A stretch of DNA of 64,000 nt from G963662905 sp963676415. GTDB lineage: Bacteria > Bacteroidota > Bacteroidia > Bacteroidales > WRLA01. The translations under genes and the position numbers were made by a program. Each line of letters opens with the position of its first letter. Positions within the stretch are counted from its first letter, which is position 1. This document shows, in pieces, positions 44,208-53,818 of the stretch. The DNA is taken from contig OY781097.1 of the NCBI GenBank assembly GCA_963676415.1, positions 4,030,001 through 4,094,000 of the forward strand. Reading direction: 5' to 3'. A model generated the notes under the pieces. That model saw nothing but the letters and a program-made list of their open reading frames with translations. It was not told the origin of the DNA and ran no database searches.

Positions 44208-46178
44208 TTATATTTTAATGAACTTCCGCACTATCCTTTTTCCTTCTGATTTGATAATTATATAATAAACCCCATTGCTCAATCCCGAAACATCAATAGC
44301 TTGTCCATCAGTAATTTTTGTTCGGTCGCATCGCCTACCTGCTAAATTAATAATATCGCATTCCGCCTGATCAATTCCTTTCAGATACAAACTCTTTTGT
44401 ACAGGGTTTGGAAAGATCATCATATCATTTTTGTCTTGATATTCAGAAATTGATAAATAATATTGATACTCAAGTGCTCCAATATCCACAATCTCATCGA
44501 AAATCCTTGGATTTCCAGCGAAATCAAATTCGGGCAATAAGGTATCAATGGCCATATAACCTGCATTTATTGCCGGTGACGATGGTTTTAATGACCAATC
44601 TGCCGAATCTGCATGATTCAAATACCCATATCCTTCCGATGGTTTTACAAAAAGAGAATCTGTATAAAGGTTTCCTTCATTTTTTTTAATTAGCGTACCT
44701 TCAGGTAAAAACACGGAAGAATCTACAAGTGATGAAATAACATTATGATAAAAACTCACCGTATCACATATAGTTGCAAATATGTTATTTCCGTTATTCT
44801 CAGCATGGTTTTTATAAAAAATATTATTGCAAAACTCAAAATCCTGAATACTCCCAAACAAACCACCTCCATCTATGGCTTCATTAAAAGCAATTGTATT
44901 ATTAGAAAAATTAATATCTTCTCCTGAAGCAGTAATCCATACACCACCACCTCTTTCAGCTGAATTATTAACTATTACATTATTCGTTATACTCCATCCT
45001 CTATATAATGCAGGGATGCCTCCAGTAAACGGGTGATAATAAATTGCCCCCCCATAAACAGCCTTGTTATTATAAAAATAATTTCCGTAAAGCGAAATAC
45101 TTCCAATATTATTAGTCATGCAAACTGCTCCTCCTTTATTCGCTTCATTATAAGCAAATACATTTCCTATAATCTCAGAACCTCCTTCAACAACATAAAT
45201 AGCACTTCCTTTATTCCCAAAAAACATATTCTCTGAAACTATAGTGAACCCCCACCAAATGGACAAACCTGAAGAATTATTATTTACAACTTCATTCCAT
45301 TTGAACTCACTGCAATTTTCCATAATCACAGCACCACTATTTTTTGAAATCGTATTTCTCAGTATTTTCGCTCCATTAGCTATAATCACAATTCTATCGT
45401 TGTATGAAAAATCATTCTCAATAATAACTAAACTATCATAGTGAGCCTCGCCAGATATACCAAATGAATTATTATGAATGATATTTCCTTGAACCAAACT
45501 GGACCCTCGGTTCAAAACTATTGATCCTTTATACGCAGGAAATCCGTAAGTTGCCGAATTATTCGTAATTTTTGAATTCAGGAGTTCAATCCTACTGTCC
45601 CAACATGTCAACGCTCCTCCCTCAGGTGCTGAACAATGATCAATTAAAAGGTCATGGAGAACCATCTCACAATTTAGGCAACAAACCCCTCCGCCTATAT
45701 TGGAGCTATGGCAGTTTGAAATACGCGAATGAGATAAATCAAGCTGTGCAATATGCTTAAAATACAATCCTGAGCTGATCGTATCTGCCAGTCCGGCAAT
45801 TGGTTGAGTATTCTCAATAATACAATATTTAATAACAGAAGGATTATGCCGTAATACAGTATCGATAAAACGAATTCCGCACCATGACTGCGAAGTATCC
45901 GCATTGGTAAACAAAATAGAATCTCCTTCTGCACCCAGAGCATTCAAAACACCTTTAACACTCAAATGACAGGAATCACGAAATTCGACACGAACTCCCG
46001 CTTCAATTTTTAAAACCGTACTATCTTTTATTTCAATATTCCCAACAACAAGGTAAGGAGAGGCTTCTTTTGTCCATGTACCATTTACATAGCCTTCCGT
46101 AATAACAGTCTGGGCAAAAGTTTTTACAACAGAGCAAAAAACAATAAAAGAAACTAATACTAAATAATTGATTTTCAT
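44208..46178 (-). CDS. Right-handed beta-helix protein with T9SS sorting domain
   Basis: The 656-residue product has a signal peptide (MKINYLVLVSFIVFC, cut near KTFAQT). Residues about 130-540 form repeats of the parallel beta-helix type, with many N-ladder motifs such as ISNCHSSNIGGGVCCLNCEM and NNKAVYGGAIYY, as in pectate-lyase-like folds (NosD/Pbl repeats). No catalytic set is obvious. The T9SS sorting domain starts MMIFPNPVQKSLYLKG and ends KRIVRKFIKI. The coding sequence is visibly richer in A/T than the genes on both sides, especially 44700-45600, which may mark separate ancestry or low-selected surface repeats. Confidence 0.85.
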   Translation of the reverse strand: MKINYLVLVSFIVFCSVVKTFAQTVITEGYVNGTWTKEASPYLVVGNIEIKDSTVLKIEAGVRVEFRDSCHLSVKGVLNALGAEGDSILFTNADTSQSWCGIRFIDTVLRHNPSVIKYCIIENTQPIAGLADTISSGLYFKHIAQLDLSHSRISNCHSSNIGGGVCCLNCEMVLHDLLIDHCSAPEGGALTCWDSRIELLNSKITNNSATYGFPAYKGSIVLNRGSSLVQGNIIHNNSFGISGEAHYDSLVIIENDFSYNDRIVIIANGAKILRNTISKNSGAVIMENCSEFKWNEVVNNNSSGLSIWWGFTIVSENMFFGNKGSAIYVVEGGSEIIGNVFAYNEANKGGAVCMTNNIGSISLYGNYFYNNKAVYGGAIYYHPFTGGIPALYRGWSITNNVIVNNSAERGGGVWITASGEDINFSNNTIAFNEAIDGGGLFGSIQDFEFCNNIFYKNHAENNGNNIFATICDTVSFYHNVISSLVDSSVFLPEGTLIKKNEGNLYTDSLFVKPSEGYGYLNHADSADWSLKPSSPAINAGYMAIDTLLPEFDFAGNPRIFDEIVDIGALEYQYYLSISEYQDKNDMMIFPNPVQKSLYLKGIDQAECDIINLAGRRCDRTKITDGQAIDVSGLSNGVYYIIIKSEGKRIVRKFIKI

Positions 46179-46338
46179 AGTAATATCCTCACTTATCTAT
46201 TGGTTCTTTAAATATCTGAACATTTCCAATCAAAAACAAAGATATAAATTTTTACTAATGAATAAGGATATTTTCCTGTGAAAAATGATTAAGAGCACAA
46301 AAATTCTGCTGAGCAATTATTATCGGCTAAAATGCTTT

Positions 46339-46515
46339 AACCTGAATAATTCACAAAATATTCTATTACGTGCCCAAACCGCTGCAATAGAAAGGGATGC
46401 TATCTTTTTGGTGCTCAAAATAGCTACGGCTATTCCCGTGCGCCAAAAATATGCGCTCCCTTTCCCTTTTTGCGTTTTGTGACCTCATGACGAAATTTCA
46501 TGAATTAATCAGGTT
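46339..46515 (-). mobile_element. Miniature inverted-repeat element, copy 2 (uninterrupted)
   Basis: Ends AACCTGAATAATTCA (46339-46353) and TGAATTAATCAGGTT (46501-46515) are inverted repeats with 14 of 15 bases paired, giving a 177-bp element. In minus orientation it holds a 40-codon frame from ATGAGGTCACAAAACG (about 46489) to TAG; copy 1 keeps that frame over its shared part despite a 24-base difference, which may be chance. It lies in the 358-base gap between the beta-helix gene and a small membrane protein gene. Confidence 0.75.
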
Positions 46516-46536
46516 GAATAAAAACTATCAGTGGCA

Positions 46537-46704
46537 CTAAAAAGGTAAAGCATAAGGATATAGGTAAGCGGCAATCAAGCCTACTGCTATTCCAAAAAGT
46601 CCCAGCATAAAAAACAATACAGCCATAATATGTTTCCGACGCCTGAGGCTGATGGCGCCCATAATAAGGAAGAAGATGGAAATACTGATTAATCCAATAA
46701 GCAT
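46537..46704 (-). CDS. 55-residue two-helix membrane protein
   Basis: The ATG complementary to 46702-46704 opens a 55-codon frame: a hydrophobic helix (MLIGLISISIFFLIMGAISL), a basic loop RRRK, and a second hydrophobic helix (AVLFFMLGLFGIAVGLIAAY) ending in YALPF. This helix-loop-helix composition and clean stop are what small bacterial inner-membrane proteins show; no family is recognised. A TATTTTTG box on the minus strand (complement of 46746-46753) about 45 bases upstream could be its -7 element. A longer frame on the same strand in another phase (46505-46741) is less protein-like. Confidence 0.6.
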   Translation of the reverse strand: MLIGLISISIFFLIMGAISLRRRKHIMAVLFFMLGLFGIAVGLIAAYLYPYALPF

Positions 46705-46776
46705 AGGAAGAGAACAATCTTGTGCAAATTTGGTTTTTCAAAAGGCAAAAATACCTGAAGGAAGATTGTTAAAAAA

Positions 46777-49206
46777 TTACTTCCAAATAGTCTGAAGTTT
46801 CATTCGATCAGACTTCAATCCTTTGGATTTTACCTTCAATTCCGCAGCACCTGCTTCTTCAGCAGCCTGTACCAGCACAACGAGTTTTCCATTAAAGGCT
46901 TTCATTTGTGGCAAATGGAACATCTCCAATGATGTTGGGTCCCCATTACAAACCGCACGGAATGAAGCTTTTCCACTAACTTCAAATTCCAGTTCATTAT
47001 CTGCCAGTGGGCATAAATTTCCATCTTTATCCACTACGTTTACTGTAACAAAACTAATGTCTTCACCATCAGCAAAAATGGTTTCACGGTCAGCTTCCAG
47101 TTTCAAATGATGCGGTTTTCCGGCAGTACGGATTTCTTTTTCTGCTTTGGGGTTTCCTGCTTCATCCAGTGCCACTACTTTAACAACACCCGGCTCATAC
47201 AGCACGTCCATCCATTTTAGGCGGTATGCATCCATTTTTGAATCCGGATTCTTTTTTCGCACACCCTGACTTTTGCCATTCACAAACAATTCCGCAGCCG
47301 GGTAACTGGTATAGACAAAAACGGGTATAGTATCCCCTTCCCTGCCTTTCCAGTTCCAATGCGGCAGCATATGCAGGGTTTCTTCATTTTCATTCCAAAG
47401 GCTTCTGTATAAGTAATAGCGGTCTTTGGGCAGTCCGGCCAAATCACAGATACCAAAATACGAACTGCGCGATGGCCAGTATTCATCATAGGGCGTGGGC
47501 TCGCCCAGATAATCAAATCCTGTCCAGACAAACTGGCCCAATACCCAATCGTGCTGTTCCTGAATCCAAAAATCATCCTCCGGGATATTCGACCAACTAC
47601 AATATTCAAGGTCGTAAGAAGAGGATTGTCCATCATCATATTGCATATCAAAACCGCTCTTCACCGGAAATTTATAAACGCCGCGTGAACTTACGGTCGA
47701 AGCCGTTTCTGAACCCAGGATAAAACCCTGCGGGAATTTTTCATAAGCTTCTTCATACAGATGAACGCGGTAATTAAATCCGGGAACATCAAGGATAGCA
47801 GCAAAACCGTTTTCCATTACCGCTTTCACCTGATCCATTCCGACTGTTACAGGCCGTGTTGGATCTTCGCGGTGAAAAATGTCCTGAAGCCAGCGCAATC
47901 GCTTCACCCCGTCGCTGCCCCATTGGTCGGGCACTTCATTTCCAGCGCTCCACATCACAATACAGGGATAATTGCGTGTAGCATGCACCAGGTTCATCAC
48001 ATCTTTTTCAGCCCATTCGTCAAAATAAAGGTTATAGCCGTTTTTCACTTTAGGTTTATGCCATTCGTCGAAACTTTCAGCCAAAAAGAGAAATCCCATT
48101 TCATCGCAAAGCTCCAATTGCTCTAAAGAAGGCATATTATGTGCCGAACGGACTGCATTGCACCCCATATCTTTTAAAATCTGCAATTGCCGCCGGAGTG
48201 CCGATTTGTTTATTGCAGCGCCCAGAGGCCCCAGGTCATGGTGAAGGCAAACTCCTTTAAATTTTGTCTTTTTCCCATTCAATTCAAAACCATCTTCTGC
48301 CGAATAACGGATGGAACGAATTCCGAGTTTCATACTTTCCTCGTCGATTACACGTCCGTTTTCCTGTAGCTCGAGCTTTAATGTATAAAGGTATGGATCT
48401 TCCGGGCTCCATAATTTGGGATTGTAAACCGCAAAATCCAGCTCCATTTCATCGCCATATCGTTTCACGGAAGTAGCTCCGGTAACAAACTTACCATCTG
48501 CACCCATTAAATGGGCAGTTAGAGACGGATTGTCTGCACTCACTTTTGACCGGACATGCACACGGGCCAGGGTGTCACCAATCAGTTTTGTGGTTACATA
48601 ATTCCCCCAATGCTCAAAACTATGATCATTTTTGATGATCAGCTGGACTTTTCGGTAAAGCCCGGCACCCGGATACCAGCGTGATGAAAAGGGTAGATTT
48701 TCCAAACGGACGGCCAGGACATTTTTCTGATTGGCTTTAATTTTATCCGTGATATCGAAATAAAAATAAGAATATCCATATGGGCGGCCACCGATCAGCT
48801 CACCGTTAAGGAAAACCTGTGCATTGCTCATGGCTCCATCGAAAGTAAGAAGCAGTTTTTTATCTTTCAGATCATCCGGAAGATCGAGCTCTGTGCGATA
48901 CCAGCCCACACCAACAAAAGGCAAGGCACCGGTACGTCCGGTTTTCTCCGTAGCTTGTTTTTCGTTATTTTGCTCAATCAGAACAGTTTGTTTATCAATT
49001 TCCTGATCGAAAGGCCCGTAAATAGCCCAATCGTGCGGAACGGTGACTTTTTCCCATGTTGAATCATCAATATCAGTTTTATGTGCATTTTTCATATCGC
49101 CTTTGTGGAATTTCCAATCTTGAAGGCTTAAAACCTTGCGACTTTGGGAAAAGCTGCTACTTGCTAAAAATAAGCACATCAATAAAAAAGGTATTCTTTT
49201 TTGCAT
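46777..49206 (-). CDS. Glycoside hydrolase family 2 (beta-galactosidase-type)
   Basis: The 809-residue secreted enzyme has a signal peptide (MQKRIPFLLMCLFLASSSFS). The GH2 sugar-binding, Ig-like and TIM-barrel domains follow. The catalytic acid/base segment is CIVMWSAGNEVPDQWG (Glu in NE) and the nucleophile is in GFILGSETASTVSS (Glu in SE). The N-terminal WEKVTVPHDWAIYGPFDQE is typical of Bacteroidota beta-galactosidases. Substrate could be a beta-galactoside, beta-mannoside or glucuronide; the neighbourhood does not tell. It has no T9SS domain, so it is probably periplasmic. SusC/SusD genes are absent nearby. Confidence 0.93.
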   Translation of the reverse strand: MQKRIPFLLMCLFLASSSFSQSRKVLSLQDWKFHKGDMKNAHKTDIDDSTWEKVTVPHDWAIYGPFDQEIDKQTVLIEQNNEKQATEKTGRTGALPFVGVGWYRTELDLPDDLKDKKLLLTFDGAMSNAQVFLNGELIGGRPYGYSYFYFDITDKIKANQKNVLAVRLENLPFSSRWYPGAGLYRKVQLIIKNDHSFEHWGNYVTTKLIGDTLARVHVRSKVSADNPSLTAHLMGADGKFVTGATSVKRYGDEMELDFAVYNPKLWSPEDPYLYTLKLELQENGRVIDEESMKLGIRSIRYSAEDGFELNGKKTKFKGVCLHHDLGPLGAAINKSALRRQLQILKDMGCNAVRSAHNMPSLEQLELCDEMGFLFLAESFDEWHKPKVKNGYNLYFDEWAEKDVMNLVHATRNYPCIVMWSAGNEVPDQWGSDGVKRLRWLQDIFHREDPTRPVTVGMDQVKAVMENGFAAILDVPGFNYRVHLYEEAYEKFPQGFILGSETASTVSSRGVYKFPVKSGFDMQYDDGQSSSYDLEYCSWSNIPEDDFWIQEQHDWVLGQFVWTGFDYLGEPTPYDEYWPSRSSYFGICDLAGLPKDRYYLYRSLWNENEETLHMLPHWNWKGREGDTIPVFVYTSYPAAELFVNGKSQGVRKKNPDSKMDAYRLKWMDVLYEPGVVKVVALDEAGNPKAEKEIRTAGKPHHLKLEADRETIFADGEDISFVTVNVVDKDGNLCPLADNELEFEVSGKASFRAVCNGDPTSLEMFHLPQMKAFNGKLVVLVQAAEEAGAAELKVKSKGLKSDRMKLQTIWK

Positions 49207-49321
49207 GCGGAGTATTTTTTATGCAAGATAATAAAGAAATCTATGAATTCATCAAAAAAAAAGGCTCTGAATGGAATATTTTGCAGAACCCTTAATAAAA
49301 ATGTCAAATCCTATTATCGGA

Positions 49322-50314
49322 TTATTTTTTTGCGATTTTATAATTCAACACCTTTTCATCCAAAATAGCCGAAACTACATATAAACCCGGCTCAAGATAA
49401 TTCAGGTCAATTTTATCATTATTCATAATGGTTTCAAGCACCTGCCTACCATTTGAATTATATACTGTAATACTGGTGTTTGGAGCCAGGCCTTCAATAT
49501 AAAGATTATCCTGAACTGGATTTGGGAATAACCGTACATCAGCCAGAAAATTATCTTCTTCCACAGTAACTGCACTGCAATGCGGCGCAAACGGAGAATT
49601 CATCCAGATAGGGTCACCTACAAAGGCACCATGATTCTCATGCCCGCTTGCATCAATTGCTACACGACCAAAATTTTGGTTGAAATTATAAACAGCGAGA
49701 AGGTTTTCAGTAGGTTCATCAATGGCACAGGATTTATGCTCCATAATTTCTTCTGCGCTTCGGGCCACATTCCAGATGCGCACTTCATCAATATAGCCAT
49801 TAAAACACTCCCATTCCCAATTTCCTCCACCTACCTTATAGAGGTTTCCTATAGTTAAGGGGATATTGGTATTGGTGTTATAAACGAACTCTGTAGAATC
49901 TTGTGCCACCAAAAGTCCATCAAGATACAAAAAGAGCTTTTTCCCTTCCCGAACGCCTGCGACATGGTACCATTCCTTTGGAACTACCCCATTGTATACT
50001 ACTCGTTTGTAAATCTCTGTAGCGTCTCCAATCTGAAATTCAATTTCATCCGTGGAATAGCATGAAGCCCGTAATGCATAGCCTGCATTTACTGGCGTAC
50101 CTGAGGCTGTCATACCCTTGTTTACGATTTTATTTCGGTAATAAGGATCAACTATGTATATCCAGGCTTCCAGTGTAAAATCTGAGGTTCCCAAGTCGTT
50201 TGTATCCCCAATATAAACATAATCATAAGCACCATCAAAACTTAAACAGTTTGAAATTTACGCACTGGCACTGAGGCTGATAAACAGGAGAAACAGCAGG
50301 TATAACTTTTTCAT
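49322..50314 (-). pseudogene. LamG-like secreted protein with T9SS sorting domain, in-frame stop after signal peptide
   Basis: The reading frame starts at the ATG complementary to 50312-50314 with a good signal peptide (MKKLYLLFLLFISLSASA). The next codon is TAA (50258-50260), exactly where a Gln codon (CAA) would normally follow A-x-A in Bacteroidota exported proteins. The frame then continues without a break for 311 codons: a LamG/concanavalin-like domain (DFTLEAWIYIVDP, GLLVAQDSTEFVYN, GYIDEVRIWNVARSAEEI) and a T9SS domain (ADVRLFPNPVQDNLYIEGLA to LNYKIAKK). A single C-to-T change explains it. The internal ATG at 50194 would lack any export signal. It may be a pseudogene, a read error or a stop-codon read-through case. 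Confidence 0.75.
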
Positions 50315-51014
50315 AATAAAGGTATTAAATTGGTTGGTCTTTTACTCGAAAATTTTGTTTTGACAAAAAAAAATAATATTCATAAATTTCAAAACTTACA
50401 TCATTTTTTTTTGACACATACTAAAGGAATGGAGTCACAGGAGCTTGTTGCAAAAAGAAAAACAAAATGATTGGCGCGATATTCATCATACATAAAAAAC
50501 CGGAGCGAAAAACCTGATGCGTTTTTTTTAAAAAACAGATGGAAGAGTTTCACAAAAAATTAATTGCACCTATAATTTTATTGTCACCTTATAAATCATT
50601 TTGTTCAAGGACGCTTTTTTAATTTAAATAAACGCGTTTAGCGGAATTACTCCTGCTCAGAACACAAAAATTACACCCGGTCTATTGGGGATTTTTCGAT
50701 ATAAATTGTCCTGCTAAATCCAAATCAGTTTGTTCTCGTTAACCAATAATTCACTTTAACAAAACAATATTACAAACTGATTTTATTTATTTTATAAAAT
50801 TATAACCATATCCATTTGACAAAATGTCAGGCTGTAAACTGTACATTTTTTCTCACTTGAACATTCTTGGGGAATCAGTTATTCAAACATTCAAACTGAC
50901 GGGCAGTTTTCCAAAACAAAAAAGCAATAACTTTGAAGGATGAAACGAAGCACAGATTATCGGCTCGTAAAAAAGCTCATTGATTCCGGGCCAAAATTCT
51001 GAAAAGACACATCT
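50315..51014. other. 700-base A/T-rich gap, no supported gene apart from a tiny frame
   Basis: No convincing coding region is visible. TAACTTTG at 50928-50935 fits the -7 box upstream of cheD. A 20-codon frame MKRSTDYRLVKKLIDSGPKF (50940-51002) starts 5 bases after it and ends 12 bases before cheD; it has no family and may only be leader sequence. The rest of the gap is low-complexity A/T sequence. Confidence 0.4.
50928..50935 (+). promoter_or_regulatory. -7 box upstream of cheD
   Basis: TAACTTTG matches TAnnTTTG. A clear -33 TTG at the right distance is missing (TTTTCC at 50907-50912 is a poor fit). Confidence 0.4.
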
Positions 51015-51509
51015 ATGTCATCATCAAAAACAATATTTGTTGCGCCTGGCGAAATAATTATGGCCCAAAAAGAAGGAGTACTCATCTCCACTCCATTGGG
51101 CAGCTGTATTGCCTGCATTGCTTATCACAAAACATCAAGGATTGGAGGAATAGCGCATATTATGCTTCCTGGAAATGCACCTGATAAGCACATAAATGAC
51201 AAAAACAAATATGCACATAATGCCATTAAGGCTTTTGTTGGTAAATTTTCAGCCAGATTTATTCCTATAAAAGAGCTATTGATATTTCTTATCGGAGGTG
51301 CAAATGTTCTCAAAAAGGAAAATGACACTCTGGTTGAAGCCATTACAACAAGCGTAATCAATGAACTGAAGCAAAATGACCTGATGGTTACAGCAAGCTC
51401 ATTGGGTGGCAATGAACGACATGGCGCCATACTTGATCTGAACCGGGAAATAATTTTTTTCAGTATTGGTAACAATCATAAAGAAATTTTATATACCTTT
51501 AGGGATTAA
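51015..51509 (+). CDS. cheD: Chemoreceptor glutamine deamidase-like protein CheD (orphan)
   Basis: CheD deamidates specific Gln residues of chemoreceptors, and in Bacillus also binds CheC. The 164-residue protein has the family active-site set: STPLGSCIACIAY (the catalytic Cys, preceded by the conserved Thr) and GGIAHIMLP (His), then LLIFLIGGANVL. No chemoreceptor, CheA, CheW or CheC gene lies in the window, so its target is unknown. It is followed after 211 bases by two histidine kinases and a response regulator, suggesting it may act in a non-flagellar sensory complex; this is inference. Confidence 0.85.
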   Translation: MSSSKTIFVAPGEIIMAQKEGVLISTPLGSCIACIAYHKTSRIGGIAHIMLPGNAPDKHINDKNKYAHNAIKAFVGKFSARFIPIKELLIFLIGGANVLKKENDTLVEAITTSVINELKQNDLMVTASSLGGNERHGAILDLNREIIFFSIGNNHKEILYTFRD

Positions 51510-51720
51510 TTCGCTGATATTGTATCTTTAAACGCAATTGGAGCGGATTTTATTAAAGCAAGACATAAAAAGCAGTTAGACTTAAGCGCAAACCACAAAC
51601 CCTACAGACTCACTCCAAATAGTTCTTTAAAAACTCATGAAACCAGTAAAGAGGAATGATAGCCCCTCTTAGCCTATGCTTTTTATTTGATAAGAAATTG
51701 AACACAATAAGAGTATAAAG

Positions 51721-53352
51721 ATGGAAGCTATTGAACAAAAAAGCAGGGAAGAATTGATTGCCTATATCAAGTTTCTGCAAGAAAGCAAATCAAATCCCGG
51801 GCATTCTGCCTTAGACACTACAATTCAACGGAATGAACAAATTTTCAAGGCTTTGCTCGATGGCATCGAAGATGTGATCTATGTTTCGGATCCCGGCACA
51901 TATGAGATTGTTCATGTAAACCCCAGCGCCCGCCGGTGCTGGGGCGATGATATGGTAGGCAAAAAATGTTATAAAGCCCTTCAAAACCGTGATACCCCCT
52001 GTCCTTTTTGCACCAATCATATAATATTTAATGAAAAACCCGGCGAAACATATATTTGGGAATTTCAAAACGAGGTCAACAAACATTGGTATCGTTGCGC
52101 AGATAAAGCCATTGATTGGCCGGATGGACGCAAGCTGCGGTTTGAACTTGCATCCGATATTACAGAACTAAAAACATTCGAACTGGCATTGAAGGAAAGC
52201 GAGGAAAAATTCCGCTTACTAACAGAAAATGCAAGCGAAATGATCTATTTGATGAATATGAATAACGGGATTTACGAATATGTCAGTCCGGCTTCCGATA
52301 AATTATTCGGTTATAAACCAGATAATTTTTACAGAGATCCGGCCATAATCACAAAAATGATCCATCCTAACTGGCATGAGTATTTCCGAAAAGAAAGGGA
52401 AAAACTCAATAAAGGCTTTTTGGAACCATTTTTTGAGTATCAAATTGTTCATTCTTCCGGGGAAACACGCTGGATTCACCAAGGTAATACATTGATAAAC
52501 AGCGATGATGGCACAAAAAAAATACTGGGAGTTGTAAGCGATATTACTCATCAGAAAGCAGATGAAAATCAGTTGAGCAAACTCAATCAGGAACTCAAAG
52601 CCAAAACTGAAGAATTACAACAAATCCTCTACATTACCACACATGACCTACGATCACCATTGGTGAACATTCAGGGGTTCAGCAAAGAGCTGGAAGCTTC
52701 AGTAAAGGAACTCACCGAAATACTCGAAAGCTCTGAAATTCCGGAGAATATGAGAGTGACTTATCAGGATATTGTAGAGAAAGAGCTACCGGAGTCCATC
52801 CATTTCATCACCAGCAGCATCACCAAAATGGATCAATTGCTTAAAGGCTTACTGAAAATCAGCAGGCTTGGGCGACAAAAAATGCATTTTGTGCCGCTCA
52901 ATATGAATAAGCTCCTGAAAGAAGCCAGCGAAAGCCTGGAATACGAAAGCAACCAAAACAACATACACATCAATATTGACGATGTTCCGGATTGCTTTGG
53001 CGACGAAATCCAAATCAATCAACTGTTTTCCAATTTAATGGAAAATGCAATAAAATTTATGCATCCCGATCGTCCCGGCAAAATCCACATCTCCGGTAAA
53101 AAAGGAATCAAATTTGTGAAATATACTGTTGAAGATAACGGAATCGGCATTGCCAAAGAACATCAAAAAAAGGTATTTGAGCTGTTTCACAAACTGAATC
53201 CACAAAAGCCCGGTTCAGGACTGGGCATGAACATAGTAAAACAGATTATTGAAAAACACAACGGAAAGATTGAACTCAGTTCCGAAACGGGAAAAGGAAG
53301 CTCAATCAGTGTTTTTCTGCCCCTAACTGATACCAACCTTAAAAATCTTTAA
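51721..53352 (+). CDS. PAS-PAS sensor histidine kinase
   Basis: The 543-residue cytoplasmic kinase has two PAS domains (about 40-155 and 160-280), a short coiled coil, then the HisKA box with TTHDLRSPLVNIQG (phospho-His) and a HATPase domain showing NLMENAIKFM, VEDNGIGIAKEHQ and GSGLGMNIVKQI. The first PAS has a CPFC motif and the run WYRCADKAIDWPDGRK, which is nearly repeated in the hybrid kinase two genes downstream. The Cys pair suggests redox or metal sensing, but that is not shown. The regulator gene begins 2 bases after the stop, indicating a cognate pair. Confidence 0.93.
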   Translation: MEAIEQKSREELIAYIKFLQESKSNPGHSALDTTIQRNEQIFKALLDGIEDVIYVSDPGTYEIVHVNPSARRCWGDDMVGKKCYKALQNRDTPCPFCTNHIIFNEKPGETYIWEFQNEVNKHWYRCADKAIDWPDGRKLRFELASDITELKTFELALKESEEKFRLLTENASEMIYLMNMNNGIYEYVSPASDKLFGYKPDNFYRDPAIITKMIHPNWHEYFRKEREKLNKGFLEPFFEYQIVHSSGETRWIHQGNTLINSDDGTKKILGVVSDITHQKADENQLSKLNQELKAKTEELQQILYITTHDLRSPLVNIQGFSKELEASVKELTEILESSEIPENMRVTYQDIVEKELPESIHFITSSITKMDQLLKGLLKISRLGRQKMHFVPLNMNKLLKEASESLEYESNQNNIHINIDDVPDCFGDEIQINQLFSNLMENAIKFMHPDRPGKIHISGKKGIKFVKYTVEDNGIGIAKEHQKKVFELFHKLNPQKPGSGLGMNIVKQIIEKHNGKIELSSETGKGSSISVFLPLTDTNLKNL

Positions 53353-53354
53353 TT

Positions 53355-53786
53355 ATGAACAAAGAATTAAGCATAATCCTCGCTGAAGATGATGAAGGAC
53401 ATGCCACCCTCATCCGTCGCAATTTAAAACGTTCGGGTTTAATGAATAAAATCCTGCATTTTAAAGACGGACAGCAAACCATCGAATACCTGAATGCGGA
53501 AAAAGAAAAAGGAAATGAAATCCCTTCGCTTTTGCTGCTCGACATCAAGATGCCAAAAGTTGACGGCATTGAAGTTTTGCAGTATGTAAAAAGTGATCCT
53601 GTTCTTAAAAAAATGCCGGTCATCATGATCACCACAACAGATGATCCACGCGAAATCGACCGCTGTCATGAGCTGGGTTGCAGCAATTACATCAAAAAAA
53701 CCATCGACTACGATAACTTTGTGGATGCAATCCGAAAGCTGGGCTTGTTTCTGCTCATTGTTGAGATTCCGGAACTAAAAAAATAA
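53355..53786 (+). CDS. Single-domain response regulator (Rcp1/CheY-like)
   Basis: The 143-residue receiver domain has the acidic pair EDDE, the phospho-Asp in SLLLLDIKMPKVDG, the Thr in VIMITTTDDP and the Lys in NYIKKTIDYD. The ends DPREIDRCHELGCSNYI and FVDAIRKLGLF are typical of Rcp1-like regulators that pair with PAS/GAF or phytochrome-like kinases. There is no output domain, so it acts by protein contact or phosphotransfer. It lies 2 bases after the kinase gene and 32 bases before the hybrid kinase, in one likely operon. Confidence 0.94.
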   Translation: MNKELSIILAEDDEGHATLIRRNLKRSGLMNKILHFKDGQQTIEYLNAEKEKGNEIPSLLLLDIKMPKVDGIEVLQYVKSDPVLKKMPVIMITTTDDPREIDRCHELGCSNYIKKTIDYDNFVDAIRKLGLFLLIVEIPELKK

Positions 53787-53818
53787 TCCTGCCAAATATT
53801 GACCGCAAATTCCAACCC

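Noticed and set aside
46505..46741. 78-codon minus-strand frame overlapping the small membrane protein
   Set aside because: Composition is not protein-like and it runs into the miniature element end; the overlapping 55-codon frame has two clean membrane helices.
49221..49295. 24-codon frame MQDNKEIYEFI... upstream of the GH2 gene
   Set aside because: Too short, no promoter or conservation evidence, and placed in the leader of a divergent gene.
50940..51002. 20-codon frame before cheD
   Set aside because: It starts almost at the predicted transcription start and has no other support; kept only as a note in the intergenic entry.
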